A stretch of DNA of 43,193 nucleotides from an uncultured Bacteroides sp. (GCA_900546645.1 URDR01000016.1:1-43193); one strand, 5' to 3'. Shown: positions 18,330 through 27,003, numbered from the stretch's first letter. Program-made: numbers and translations. The notes: generated from the sequence alone by a model not told the origin.

Positions 18330-18415
18330 ATGTTTGAGTTTTTGAGTTCGTAAGTTTTTGAGTTCGTAAGTTTTTGAACTTTTGAGTTCGCAGGCTTTTA
18401 AGTTTGCAAGTTTTA
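18330..18415. repeat. AAGTTTTTGAGTTCG repeat tract before the CLC gene
   Basis: Four or five imperfect copies of GAGTTCGTAAGTTTTT lie immediately upstream of the CLC start codon. On the coding strand they read as A-rich ACTCAAAAACTT units. This is the same family as the tracts before the MATE, hisB, ilvB and pflB genes. Confidence 0.75.
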
Positions 18416-18474
18416 TGTCCTTTTATTCTTCTGTCGAAAAAAATCTTCTGCTCTTGAGTTTGAGTTTACATACA

Positions 18475-18506
18475 TAAAAAACTATTCCCCGGCTCACGCC
18501 GGAGAA
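18475..18506 (-). terminator. Hairpin with T run upstream of the CLC gene
   Basis: On the minus strand, TTCtCCGGC, a GTGA loop and GCCGGgGAA are followed by TAGTTTTTT. This is a GC-rich stem with a T tract, typical of an intrinsic terminator. It lies 246 bases after galE and 146 bases before the CLC start. It could end galE transcription, end a small RNA, or serve as an attenuator for the CLC gene. Confidence 0.6.
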
Positions 18507-18751
18507 CAGCCACAACACAAACACAAAATAAAACACGACAAAACTACTATGCAATCAGCACTTTCTATTTCACGATTGAAATAGAGGACACTTGTCTATA
18601 TTCACATACTCACAAGCATCAAATGCGCTGCACGTTATATAACACCACTCTGGCGTTATTTGTTTTTATGAAAAATGTATTCTTTTTCCTTTTTCACATT
18701 CTTTAATAAATCATTCGGGGTTCAGGAACCCGAACTATCTGGAAAAGGCTT
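18507..18751 (-). other. Gene-free structured region downstream of galE
   Basis: No ORF is convincing here. On the minus strand there are three further hairpins: TTCGGGTTC/GAACCCCGAA (18714-18734) just after galE; AUAACGCC/GGUGUUAU with one G-U pair (about 18633-18653); and a perfect CTATTTCA/TGAAATAG (18569-18588). A TAGTTTTTG-like -7 word (about 18547) lacks a -33 partner. Together with the terminator at 18475-18506 the stretch could be a small RNA or a long structured 3' end. This is speculative. Confidence 0.3.
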
Positions 18752-19786
18752 TTACATAATGCCTTTTTCACGCAAATGCAACTGCCATTTCCATGCTGAA
18801 CGCAGCGTATCCTCAATCGAAGTATCAGCTTTCCAGCCTAATTCATTATTAGCATATGAAGGATCAGCCCATACCTGTTCAATATCTCCGGTACGACGTC
18901 CTACAATCTGATAATTCAATTTAACGCCTGTAGCAGCCTCAAACGCATGAATCAATTCCAATACAGAAAGACCACGTCCGGTACCAATATTGAATACCTC
19001 TACTTTATCTTTTTGTTTATCTTCCAAAATGCGGTTCATCGCAATTACGTGTGCTTTTGCCAAATCAACTACATAAATATAGTCACGGATACAAGAACCG
19101 TCAGGCGTATTATAATCATCACCAAACACACTTAGTTTCTCACGGATTCCCATAGCTGTCTGAGTCAGATAAGGAATCAAGTTCTGCGGAACTCCGTTCG
19201 GCAATTCACCAATCAAAGTAGAAGGATGAGCACCAATCGGGTTGAAGTAGCGCAGCAAAATAGCTTGAATCGGAGAACCTGAAGCCACGGTATCACGAAC
19301 AATTTCTTCGTTTACCTGCTTGGTATTGCCATAAGGTGATTCTGCCTTCTTGATTGGAGCTTCTTCTGTTACCGGCAGTTTATCGGGCTGTCCGTAAACC
19401 GTACATGAAGAAGAGAAAATAATACCTTTTACTCCATGCTTAGGCATCAGTTCAAGCAAATTGATTAAAGACACTAAGTTGTTACGGTAATACAGCAAAG
19501 GTTTCTGTACCGATTCGCCTACAGCTTTACTTGCTGCAAAGTGAATAATACCTTTTATTCCCGGATATTTGGTAAACACAGCATCCAGTCCTTCATAATC
19601 CAAACAGTCAAGATGTTCAAAAGCCGGACGTATACCCGTTATCTGCTCAATATTGTCAACAACGTCTGCGCGTGAATTAGAAAGATTATCTACTATGATA
19701 ACTTCATAACCACTATTCTGTAATTCAACAACAGTGTGTGAGCCTATGTATCCGGTTCCACCTGTTACCAGGATTTTCTCTTTCAT
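18752..19786 (-). CDS. galE: UDP-glucose 4-epimerase
   Basis: Interconverts UDP-glucose and UDP-galactose with bound NAD+, linking galactose use to sugar-nucleotide synthesis. At 344 residues it has the Rossmann motif TGGTGYIGS (8-16) and the catalytic residues Ser127 (in SSSCTVYG), Tyr152 and Lys156 (YGNTK). Later motifs RYFNPIGAHPS and GTGRGLSVLE are also present. It has its own promoter. The family can also act on UDP-GlcNAc/GalNAc; this cannot be told from the sequence by eye. Confidence 0.96.
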   Translation of the reverse strand: MKEKILVTGGTGYIGSHTVVELQNSGYEVIIVDNLSNSRADVVDNIEQITGIRPAFEHLDCLDYEGLDAVFTKYPGIKGIIHFAASKAVGESVQKPLLYYRNNLVSLINLLELMPKHGVKGIIFSSSCTVYGQPDKLPVTEEAPIKKAESPYGNTKQVNEEIVRDTVASGSPIQAILLRYFNPIGAHPSTLIGELPNGVPQNLIPYLTQTAMGIREKLSVFGDDYNTPDGSCIRDYIYVVDLAKAHVIAMNRILEDKQKDKVEVFNIGTGRGLSVLELIHAFEAATGVKLNYQIVGRRTGDIEQVWADPSYANNELGWKADTSIEDTLRSAWKWQLHLREKGIM

Positions 19787-19839
19787 AATAAAAAGATATT
19801 TTTTCTATGTAAATCGATTAATTAGATTTTTCGTATGAG

Positions 19840-19869
19840 CAAATGTAAGCATAATAAATGAATCTGCAA
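19840..19869 (-). promoter_or_regulatory. Promoter of galE
   Basis: On the minus strand, TTG (19867-19869) is followed after 19 bases by TACATTTG (19840-19847), an exact match to the Bacteroidetes TTTG/TAnnTTTG pattern. The leader to galE would be about 47 bases and is AT-rich. Confidence 0.75.
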
Positions 19870-19875
19870 GAATTT

Positions 19876-20206
19876 CTAATGTAAAAATTTACAAAAAGCA
19901 CAGTGAATGCTGTTTTTGCACGATTCATATTCTCTGTATATATCCAAAAGGATTTCCAGTCTGTCTTCGTGAATAATCAGATATGGCGTGCGACCAACAT
20001 GCTGGGATATGGTCACTATGGCGATAGTTAATGCACACGTCGGGAAAAAGAGAAACGGCAAGATACCACCAAGTAAAATTACGAATCATTTCCTCTTCAA
20101 TCCGCATATCCAAGAAACATATAACGAAGACAACCAGAATTATCCACGAATACAAAGTATCGAACAGATCTTTTTCAGTTTTATTATGCCGTTTCTGCTG
20201 TTTCAT
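19876..20206 (-). pseudogene. Small membrane-protein gene, apparently frameshifted
   Basis: Two overlapping minus-strand frames join into one sensible product of about 109 residues. The first (from 20206) encodes a basic N terminus, a membrane segment (SWIILVVFVICFLDM) and MIRNFTWWYLAVSLFP; then the frame shifts at a run of five T followed by CCC (about 20043-20050). The second frame continues with TCALTIAIVTISQHVG and a helical tail to 19876. Removing one T would restore the reading. It starts 27 bases after the KilA-N gene. I do not recognise the family. It may instead be two unrelated short frames. Confidence 0.35.
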
Positions 20207-20232
20207 ACAACATTGAAATTTATGATTAGTAA

Positions 20233-21045
20233 CTATTTCAGCAACTTTCTGTCACGATTGATGTCGCTTTCCAAAACACACATCTGATGAATGGCTATTT
20301 GGTTTAATTTAACAAGTCGCTCACCTTGTGATATGCCATGTTCTATAAATACAGCATTTAGGTTTTCCATATTCGACAGACAGATTAACTCGTTGATAGT
20401 GGCATAATCCCGAATATTCCCTTTCAAGTCGGGATTGACTTCTCGCCATTGTTTTGCTGTCATGCCAAACAACGCCACATTCAGCACATCGGCTTCATTG
20501 GCATAAATGATGCTCGCCTGTTTGGGTGTTACTTCTGCCGGAACAAGATTCTGTTTGATCGCATCGGTATGTATGCGGTAGTTGATTTTCGACAATTCCC
20601 GTTTGGCAGACCATCCCAACAAGTGTTGCTCCTCTGTTTTAAGTCGCTGAAACTCCTTGATGATGTAAAGTTCAAATTCGACTGAAATCCAACTGGCAAA
20701 CTTCAGTGCAATATCTTTATGTGCATACGTTCCGCCATAACGCCCTGACTTGGCCATTATACCAATGGCATTTGTCGCTTCCGTCCACTTCTTTGGCGAG
20801 AGCGTAAATGCGTTCAGCCCGGCCTGTCGTCTAAACCCCTCGAATTCGGTGGGTTTGAAATCAGGATTGTAAAGTTGTTCCCAAATGCCTAAATACTCTA
20901 TCGTATTGCGATTACGTAACCAGTTCGCAATCACGGCATTGGGGTCGTCACTTTTATGCCGTGCCAAATCGGTTAATGAAATATAATCGTCACCGTTGAC
21001 GGCTATAATTGTTATTTCGGTATTTTGAACTGTTATCTTTGTCAT
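20233..21045 (-). CDS. KilA-N domain protein
   Basis: About 270 residues. The N-terminal 140 or so residues match the KilA-N domain: ISLTDLARHK near the start, then NTIEYLGIWEQLYNP, GRYGGTYAHKDIALKFASWI and FELYIIKEFQRLK. KilA-N is a DNA-binding domain common in phage antirepressors and mobile elements. The C-terminal half (LGWSAKRELSKINYRIHTDAI..., QASIIYANEADVLN, MTAKQWR) is typical of chromosomally encoded Bacteroidales relatives; its role is unknown. The start could be this ATG or one 6 bases upstream. No phage genes are adjacent, so it is probably a stray accessory gene. Confidence 0.85.
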   Translation of the reverse strand: MTKITVQNTEITIIAVNGDDYISLTDLARHKSDDPNAVIANWLRNRNTIEYLGIWEQLYNPDFKPTEFEGFRRQAGLNAFTLSPKKWTEATNAIGIMAKSGRYGGTYAHKDIALKFASWISVEFELYIIKEFQRLKTEEQHLLGWSAKRELSKINYRIHTDAIKQNLVPAEVTPKQASIIYANEADVLNVALFGMTAKQWREVNPDLKGNIRDYATINELICLSNMENLNAVFIEHGISQGERLVKLNQIAIHQMCVLESDINRDRKLLK

Positions 21046-21166
21046 ACACATTTGACACTTTCGTTTTGTTTACAAAAATACTCTTTTTTATCCGATTGCA
21101 TGTTAAAATATTACAATTATTATTGCTTATTGCTGATACGAAGAGACAAAGTCATACTAACAACAA

Positions 21167-21214
21167 GCCTCGCCGTCAGCAACAACCAAGGCGGGTCGTT
21201 ACTAATGGCGAGGC
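21167..21214. repeat. Inverted repeat of the GTTACTAACGACC family, possible rnf terminator
   Basis: Perfect 8-base arms GCCTCGCC and GGCGAGGC enclose 32 bases containing CGGGTCGTTACTAATGG. On the minus strand the second arm is followed by TTGTTGTT, so it could end the rnf transcript, which stops 35 bases upstream. The sequence aligns with the direct repeats at 36477-36524, marking a dispersed repeat family. Confidence 0.6.
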
Positions 21215-21248
21215 GAAATCTTTTATATAAAGTTACCCGGCAAGGCCA

Positions 21249-21851
21249 TCAGCTCAAGCCGAACAATACAGACAGTCCCTTGTCTACGCCTGAGAAGCCC
21301 ATGAATGCCATAGCCAGCAGTCCGGCAGTTACCAGTGCGATTGACATACCCTGCATCCCCTTCGGGATATTAACCAAACTGAGCTGTTCGCGAATACCGG
21401 CAAAGACAATCAAAGCCAACGCAAAACCCAATGCTGTAGAAAATGCATAAACCACACCGGTAAGCAAATTATAGTCATTTTGAATAACCAAAATGGTCAC
21501 ACCCAAGATACAGCAGTTCGTTGTAATCAGAGGCAAGAATACACCCAGGGCCTGATACAGCGAAGGAGAAACTTTTTTCAGAATGATTTCCACCATCTGC
21601 ACCAAGGCTGCAATGACCAGAATAAAGGCAATGGTTTGCAGATAAGCCAGTCCGAATGCATCCAAAACAAATTTCTGTATCACATAAGTTACAATCGTAG
21701 CCAGTGTCAACACGAAAGCCACAGCTGCTCCCATACCCATAGCGGTTTCTACTTTCTTTGAAACGCCTAAGAACGGACAGATACCGAGAAATTGCGACAA
21801 CACAACGTTGTTCACAAAAATAGCCGTAATAAATATCAATATATATTCCAT
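21249..21851 (-). CDS. rnfA: Rnf complex subunit RnfA (ion-translocating oxidoreductase)
   Basis: 200-residue inner membrane protein with six predicted helices. The start MEYILIFITAIFVNNVVLSQ and GICPFLGVSK match RnfA/NqrE. With RnfE it forms the membrane core that carries a [2Fe-2S] centre between the half-channels. Rnf couples ferredoxin:NAD+ electron transfer to Na+ or H+ translocation. It is the last gene of the rnf operon, 22 bases after rnfE. Confidence 0.96.
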   Translation of the reverse strand: MEYILIFITAIFVNNVVLSQFLGICPFLGVSKKVETAMGMGAAVAFVLTLATIVTYVIQKFVLDAFGLAYLQTIAFILVIAALVQMVEIILKKVSPSLYQALGVFLPLITTNCCILGVTILVIQNDYNLLTGVVYAFSTALGFALALIVFAGIREQLSLVNIPKGMQGMSIALVTAGLLAMAFMGFSGVDKGLSVLFGLS

Positions 21852-21873
21852 ATCTTTTCTGTTTTAATCGAAT

Positions 21874-22458
21874 TTACGCTTTCTTCATACGGTTTACAAT
21901 AGCAATCAAATAACCTAATACAATGAAAGCACCCGGAGCGAGTACGAATACCAGCATACCGTATTGTTCTGGCATGATGGTAATATCGAACAACTTGCCT
22001 GTTCCGAGGAATTCACGGATACCGCCCAATAGAGTAAGCGCAATGGTAAATCCAAGTCCCATTCCCAATCCGTCGAAGAAAGAAGCCAATGGAGAATTCT
22101 TGGCAGCAAAAGCTTCTGCACGTCCTAACAGGATACAGTTTACTACAATCAAGGGGATAAACAAGCCCAAAGTGGCATACAAAGCCGGAACATAAGCCTG
22201 CATCAGCATCTGCAATACCGTTACAAACGAAGCAATTACCACAATGAAGACAGGAATACGCACCATATCGGGCACGATGCGCTTGATGGACGAGATAACG
22301 ACATTCGAACAAATCAATACAAACATAGTCGCCAGTCCCATACCCATACCATTAATGGCAGAAGAAGTAGTTCCCAAGGTAGGACACATACCTAAAAGGA
22401 GTACGAACGTAGGATTTTCCTTGATAATCCCGTTCATCAATACTTTAAAATTATTCAT
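21874..22458 (-). CDS. rnfE: Rnf complex subunit RnfE
   Basis: 194-residue membrane protein homologous to RnfA and NqrD. It begins MNNFKVLMNGIIKENPTFVL and has LGMCPTLGTTSSA and LGLFIPLIVVNCILLGRAEAF, the conserved RnfE/NqrD segments. It pairs with RnfA in antiparallel orientation in the complex. It lies 17 bases after rnfG. Confidence 0.96.
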   Translation of the reverse strand: MNNFKVLMNGIIKENPTFVLLLGMCPTLGTTSSAINGMGMGLATMFVLICSNVVISSIKRIVPDMVRIPVFIVVIASFVTVLQMLMQAYVPALYATLGLFIPLIVVNCILLGRAEAFAAKNSPLASFFDGLGMGLGFTIALTLLGGIREFLGTGKLFDITIMPEQYGMLVFVLAPGAFIVLGYLIAIVNRMKKA

Positions 22459-22475
22459 AGTCTTTTCCTCCTTTT

Positions 22476-23117
22476 TTATTTAGTTTCAACATTATTTGCC
22501 GCATCGGCAGGAGCTTTCTGAGCGGTTGCACCGCTGGCACCATCCACATGCTGGTTTTTATAAGCCGCATACGCATTGTTCACAGCCAGCAAGAAAGCAC
22601 GGCTGGTGATGGTAGAAGCCGTAATGGCATCCACCTGTCCTCCGTCCTTACTTACAGTCAGAGGCTTTTCGCCCGGATTCATTCCCGTAATATCTCCTTT
22701 GGCACCTTTCTTAAACCAGTCGGCAGCCTTCGAACCTAATCCCGGAGTTTCAGCATGTTTCAGCAGCGAGTAGTCAATGATATTACCTTCAGGATCGAAG
22801 CCCACCAGAACAGTCAGTGTTCCTCCGAAAGCATTCGATGAAGCTTCAACGGCTGCCCCGATAAACTCACCGCCCTTTGTGGCTTTATAGATTTTATAAG
22901 AAACTCCTTCCATCTCTACCATTTCAGGAGACTCCGCCGGATTATTGTCGAATCCGGGGACCACTACGGCAATCGCATCACTCAATATCTTGGCATTCGC
23001 CTGCGCAATCGGTTCGGCTGTAACGTCGTTTACCCAGCCTAAAACCCCTCCGGCTATAACCGAAAATCCGGTCAAAGCCAGAGCCATATTCTTTAATGAC
23101 GATTCTAACTTTTTCAT
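22476..23117 (-). CDS. rnfG: Rnf complex flavoprotein subunit RnfG
   Basis: 213 residues: one N-terminal membrane helix (about 10-30) and a periplasmic FMN-binding domain. The usual flavin-attachment site appears as DAITASTIT (163-171), with Thr169 the likely FMN-linked residue. The C-terminal tail carries a second string, DGASGATA (192-199), that fits the D-x-x-S/T-G-A-T consensus even better, which is unusual. It accepts electrons within Rnf. Its ATG overlaps the rnfD stop by 4 bases, so translation is probably coupled. An ApbE-type flavin transferase is required but is not in this window. Confidence 0.95.
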   Translation of the reverse strand: MKKLESSLKNMALALTGFSVIAGGVLGWVNDVTAEPIAQANAKILSDAIAVVVPGFDNNPAESPEMVEMEGVSYKIYKATKGGEFIGAAVEASSNAFGGTLTVLVGFDPEGNIIDYSLLKHAETPGLGSKAADWFKKGAKGDITGMNPGEKPLTVSKDGGQVDAITASTITSRAFLLAVNNAYAAYKNQHVDGASGATAQKAPADAANNVETK

Positions 23118-24121
23118 TTTTTCGCTACCTCCCCGAAACGTTTAGGTTTACAATAAGTATTAATTAACGGAGTAAATGCATTCATAATCAAAATGGCAAA
23201 TGACATTCCTTCCGGATAGGCACCAAAGTTACGAATTACCACGGTCAGAAAACCGATAGCCACTCCGTAAACCAGCATTCCTTTATGAGTCATGGGCGAA
23301 GTAACATAGTCGGTTGCCATGAAAATGGCTCCCAGCATCAAACCACCTGTGAGCAAGTGGGTCAGTCCGTCGGCATACTTGGCAGGATCGACCAGATTCA
23401 GCAGCGAACTGAATACGAACACTGTAGCCAAGATGGACACCGGAATGTGCCAGGTAATAATTTTCTTCCACAGCATATAAGCCAGACCGATCAACAGAGC
23501 CAGTGCGCTGAACTCTCCCAAACATCCTACTCCAAGCTGACAATCGCCCGGCATTCCGAGCAGCAAGCTTAAGCTGTCAGACAGTTGACCTAAAGCCGAT
23601 GTATCACCATGAACAGCTTGCTTCATCAGTGCCAGCGGAGTGGCTCCCGTTTCTGCATCCAGATAAGCCCCCCACTGTCCGGCTTGCGGCCAAGAAGTCA
23701 TCTGTACAGGGAAAGAGATAAGCAAGAAGACACGTCCCACCAAAGCCGGGTTAAACGGATTACATCCCAAGCCACCGAAGGTCATCTTGCCGATGCCGAT
23801 AGCCACCAGTGCACCGATAAGGATAATCCATACCGGAAGATTGGAAGGAAGATTGAAGGCAAGCAACAGTCCGGTCAAGGCTGCCGAGCCATCAAGGATA
23901 GTAGAGTGTTCTCTTTTCATTATAAATTTAGTGATTGCCCACTCAAAAAACATACAGGCAAGCACTGAAGTCAGCGTTACGATAACAGCCCCCAAGCCAA
24001 AAACAAACCATGATACGAGCAAAGCGGGCACTAAAGCGATAATCACACCATACATGTTTTTCTGTACGCTGTCACCGCTATGCACGTGAGGGGATAAGGA
24101 TACAATTAATTTATTTGACAT
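23114..24121 (-). CDS. rnfD: Rnf complex membrane flavoprotein subunit RnfD
   Basis: 335-residue membrane protein. It begins MSNKLIVSLSPHVHSGDSVQ and contains GGLGCNPFNPALVGR. The covalent FMN site is DAETGATPL (155-163), with Thr161 the acceptor. It is the NqrB/RnfD family subunit involved in ion translocation. About nine helices are predicted. Repeat-like sequence TAAGTTTTTGAGTTTATGAAC fills the short gap before it. Confidence 0.96.
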   Translation of the reverse strand: MSNKLIVSLSPHVHSGDSVQKNMYGVIIALVPALLVSWFVFGLGAVIVTLTSVLACMFFEWAITKFIMKREHSTILDGSAALTGLLLAFNLPSNLPVWIILIGALVAIGIGKMTFGGLGCNPFNPALVGRVFLLISFPVQMTSWPQAGQWGAYLDAETGATPLALMKQAVHGDTSALGQLSDSLSLLLGMPGDCQLGVGCLGEFSALALLIGLAYMLWKKIITWHIPVSILATVFVFSSLLNLVDPAKYADGLTHLLTGGLMLGAIFMATDYVTSPMTHKGMLVYGVAIGFLTVVIRNFGAYPEGMSFAILIMNAFTPLINTYCKPKRFGEVAKK

Positions 24122-24154
24122 ATGTATTAAGTTTTTGAGTTTATGAACTAAAAC

Positions 24155-25492
24155 TTACTTCTTCGCATTACGGGCGCGGATAATTCCGCCCACTTTGCCT
24201 TTTCCTAAACGGATGTAATCCAGCATCGGGCGGTGTGACGGACAGGTAAACTGACAAGAACCACACTCGATGCATGACATAATCATCTCGTGCTCTACAC
24301 GCTCCCAGTCGCCTTTAGCCGAACAAGTGGCAAGCAGGAACGGCTCCAGTCCCATCGGACATACGCCCACACACTTAGCACAGCGGATACAAGGCTGCGG
24401 TTCAGCTCTGCGAGCTTCCTTATCGGCCATCAATAAAACGCCGGAACTTCCCTTACAGATAGGCACTTCTGTATTCGCCAAGGCCTTACCCATCATCGGA
24501 CCACCTCCAATTACCTTTCCTGTATCTTCAGGCAATCCACCAGCTGCTTCAATCAGCTGGCTCATCGGTGTACCCATACGAGTCAGGAAGTTAGAAGGAT
24601 TCTTCAATGACTTTCCTGTAACCGTTACCACACGCTCAAATAGAGGTTTGTTTTTCTGTACTGCTTCGTAAACCGCATAAGCAGTTCCGACATTCTGCAC
24701 CACAGCACCCACATGGATAGGAATAGCTGGAGGAGCTGGAACCTGACGGCCGATTACAGCATCAATCAATTGTTTTTCACCACCTTGCGGATATTTCACT
24801 TTCAGCGGAACAATTTCGATACCCGGATATTGAGTTGCTTTTTCGGTCATGCGCTGAATGGCATCGGGCTTATTGTTTTCAATACCAATATAAGCCTTGC
24901 TTACCTTGGCTGCACGCATCAGGATACTTATTCCGACTAAGATTTCATCGGTTTTCTCCAACATCAGCCGGTGGTCGGCAGTCAGATAAGGTTCACATTC
25001 CACCGCATTAATAATCACACACTCTGCACGGCATCCCGGAGGAGGAGTCAGCTTCACATGGGTAGGGAAACAAGCTCCACCCATACCTACAATACCTGCA
25101 TTTTTTATCTTAGCTACAATTTCTTCCGGAGTCAGTTCACATTTTGCTTCCAGCACATTGCTGCGATCGATGGTTTCTTCCCACTCATCTCCTTCCACAT
25201 CAATAAAGATAGCTGGCTTGCGGTATCCGCTTGCATCGATTACGCTATCCACTTTATTTACTTTTCCGGAAACAGATGAGAATATAGGAGCAGAAACAAA
25301 ACCTCCTGCTTCTGCTATTTTGGTACCGACTTTTACAAGGTCTCCCTTTTTCACTATGGGAAGAGCGGGAGCACCGATATGCTGAGATAAGGGGAAAACA
25401 GCCTGTTTAGGAAGTCCCAGGGTCTCAATGGCTTTTCCCGCCGACAATTTATTTTCTGCCGGATGAACTCCGCCAATTCTAAATGTCTTCAC
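24155..25492 (-). CDS. rnfC: Rnf complex iron-sulfur/flavin subunit RnfC
   Basis: 445 residues, peripheral cytoplasmic subunit with NADH and FMN sites. The N-terminal part (GGVHPAENKL) is followed by the Rossmann-like region with GMGGACFPTHVKL and NAVECEPYLTADHRLM, an SLBB region, and two [4Fe-4S] ferredoxin motifs: CIRCAKCVGVCP (368-379) and CIECGSCQFTCP (407-418). It is shorter than enterobacterial RnfC because it lacks the long Ala/Lys-rich tail. It starts 55 bases after rnfB. Confidence 0.96.
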   Translation of the reverse strand: MKTFRIGGVHPAENKLSAGKAIETLGLPKQAVFPLSQHIGAPALPIVKKGDLVKVGTKIAEAGGFVSAPIFSSVSGKVNKVDSVIDASGYRKPAIFIDVEGDEWEETIDRSNVLEAKCELTPEEIVAKIKNAGIVGMGGACFPTHVKLTPPPGCRAECVIINAVECEPYLTADHRLMLEKTDEILVGISILMRAAKVSKAYIGIENNKPDAIQRMTEKATQYPGIEIVPLKVKYPQGGEKQLIDAVIGRQVPAPPAIPIHVGAVVQNVGTAYAVYEAVQKNKPLFERVVTVTGKSLKNPSNFLTRMGTPMSQLIEAAGGLPEDTGKVIGGGPMMGKALANTEVPICKGSSGVLLMADKEARRAEPQPCIRCAKCVGVCPMGLEPFLLATCSAKGDWERVEHEMIMSCIECGSCQFTCPSHRPMLDYIRLGKGKVGGIIRARNAKK

Positions 25493-25547
25493 TGTTATAT
25501 CGTTTTTTTGTTATACATTCTTTTTTAAGGTGACGAGTTGACTATTA

Positions 25548-26504
25548 TTACGCCTTCGGAGCCTCCTCTGCCTTTGGAGCAGCTACAGCTTCTGCTTTCG
25601 GAGCAGCTTCTGCTTTCGGAGCAGCCGGAACTTCAGCCTTCGGAGCAGCTGGCTTCGGAGCCTCCGGAGTTTCCGGTTTCGGCTTGCGCGGCGGGAAATT
25701 GACAGCAACAATAGCCTGCTGCGGACATTCCATCTCACACTTGCGGCAAGATTTACATTTTGCCGGATCAATATATGCCAAGTTATTTTCCAAGGTTATT
25801 GCTTCAAACGGGCAAACTTTTACACACTTACCGCAGCCGATACAAGCAGCAGCACAAGCCTTGCGAGCCACTGCACCTTTGTCTTTGTTCACACACTGAA
25901 CATAAACCCGGCGGTTATTCTTACCCTTCGAACGAATTTCAATGATATTACGCGGACAGGCTTTGCTACATGCGCCGCATGCCGTACATTTCGCTTCATC
26001 TACTTCCGGAAGGCCGGTTTCAGGATTCATGCGGATAGCATCGAACTGGCAGGCTGACACACAGTCGCCACATCCCAAACAGCCGAATGTACATCCGGTT
26101 TCTCCGCCATAAGTAGAATTAGCTACTACACATGAGCGAACACCGTCATACTGGGTGATCCGAGGACGGTTAGCACAGGTTCCGTTACACCGCACCACAG
26201 CAACTTTCGGTTCCGTCGCTGTAGCTTCCAGCCCTAAAATTGCTGCTACTTTTTCCATAGTAGGCTGACCGCCCACCGGACAAAGCTTACCTTCCAGCGA
26301 ACCCGCCTTTACACAAGCTGCGGCAAAGCCCGAACATCCCGGGTAACCACATCCTCCACAGTTAGCTTGAGGAAGCACTTCTGCCACCTGAGCTATTCGT
26401 GGGTCTTCATACACAGCAAACTTCTTCGAAGCCACATATAAGATTACCGCGGCTATCAAGCCGATGGCTCCTAATGAAATTACTGCAACCAAAATTAAGT
26501 TCAT
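25548..26504 (-). CDS. rnfB: Rnf complex ferredoxin-like subunit RnfB
   Basis: 318 residues. An N-terminal membrane anchor (about 5-26) precedes the four-Cys [4Fe-4S] domain with Cys49, Cys52, Cys57 and Cys75 (NCGGCGYPGC). Several ferredoxin-type clusters follow (CLGCGDCVSAC, CTACGACSKACP, CIGCGKCVKVCP, CKSCRKCEMECP). RnfB is the entry point for electrons from ferredoxin. From about residue 262 to the end there is an Ala/Pro/Lys/Glu tail of repeated APKAE units, longer than in many relatives and likely unstructured. Confidence 0.96.
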   Translation of the reverse strand: MNLILVAVISLGAIGLIAAVILYVASKKFAVYEDPRIAQVAEVLPQANCGGCGYPGCSGFAAACVKAGSLEGKLCPVGGQPTMEKVAAILGLEATATEPKVAVVRCNGTCANRPRITQYDGVRSCVVANSTYGGETGCTFGCLGCGDCVSACQFDAIRMNPETGLPEVDEAKCTACGACSKACPRNIIEIRSKGKNNRRVYVQCVNKDKGAVARKACAAACIGCGKCVKVCPFEAITLENNLAYIDPAKCKSCRKCEMECPQQAIVAVNFPPRKPKPETPEAPKPAAPKAEVPAAPKAEAAPKAEAVAAPKAEEAPKA

Positions 26505-26546
26505 AAGATATTTAGTTTATTATTAGTTTCTTTTTCTGTCAACTTA

Positions 26547-26972
26547 TCAACTTACCGATTCCAAGGTAAACACAAACGTACGGCTAAAATGCCCACGGCA
26601 TAAAAACAATATTATATAATAAGGTACCAGCATGAGAAGAGCTACCAAAGCCGAAAGCACTTCATCGTGCTGCGTGAGTTTCATCGAGACAAAAAGGGAA
26701 ACAAGCAAAATCAGAAAAGGCATGATAAAAGCCCACCCCACAGCTTTCATTCCCATGGAGGTAGACCCGGTTATCATAACCCGCTGCCCTACTTGAGGAT
26801 TCAGAGACGGATTATGATTATAAACATCTATCAGCTTTTCTTTTGTTTCCGAAGCACTGCAATGCCCCTTGATGCTACAAGATGAACAGGCAGAGGTCTG
26901 CACTATTCTGACTTTCAGATGAAAGCCATCGATGTTTTCCACAATACCCAGATGTTTTATGTTGTTAGTCAT
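26547..26972 (-). CDS. RseC/MucC family protein, first gene of the rnf operon
   Basis: About 141 residues. The start at 26972 (MTNNIKHLGIVENIDG) fits the family better than an in-frame ATG 45 bases upstream, which would overlap the promoter. A Cys cluster, CSSCSIKGHC, suggests metal or Fe-S binding, followed by two membrane helices (about 75-120). In other bacteria RseC (with Rsx/Rnf) takes part in reducing SoxR or in envelope stress signalling; in Bacteroidales it commonly precedes rnfB. Here it probably assists Rnf assembly or redox function, which is inferred from context. Confidence 0.85.
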   Translation of the reverse strand: MTNNIKHLGIVENIDGFHLKVRIVQTSACSSCSIKGHCSASETKEKLIDVYNHNPSLNPQVGQRVMITGSTSMGMKAVGWAFIMPFLILLVSLFVSMKLTQHDEVLSALVALLMLVPYYIILFLCRGHFSRTFVFTLESVS

Positions 26973-27003
26973 TTTTTGCAAACTACACCTTACATTTTCG
27001 CAG

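Noticed and set aside
18330..18751. Fluoride riboswitch before the CLC gene
   Set aside because: I looked for the crcB-motif core (GGxGATGG with a paired CgCC and a downstream GCTGATGGC-like part) on the minus strand and did not see it.
21249..26972. Na+-translocating NQR operon
   Set aside because: The presence of an RnfB-type ferredoxin subunit and the absence of an NqrF-type subunit identify the complex as Rnf.
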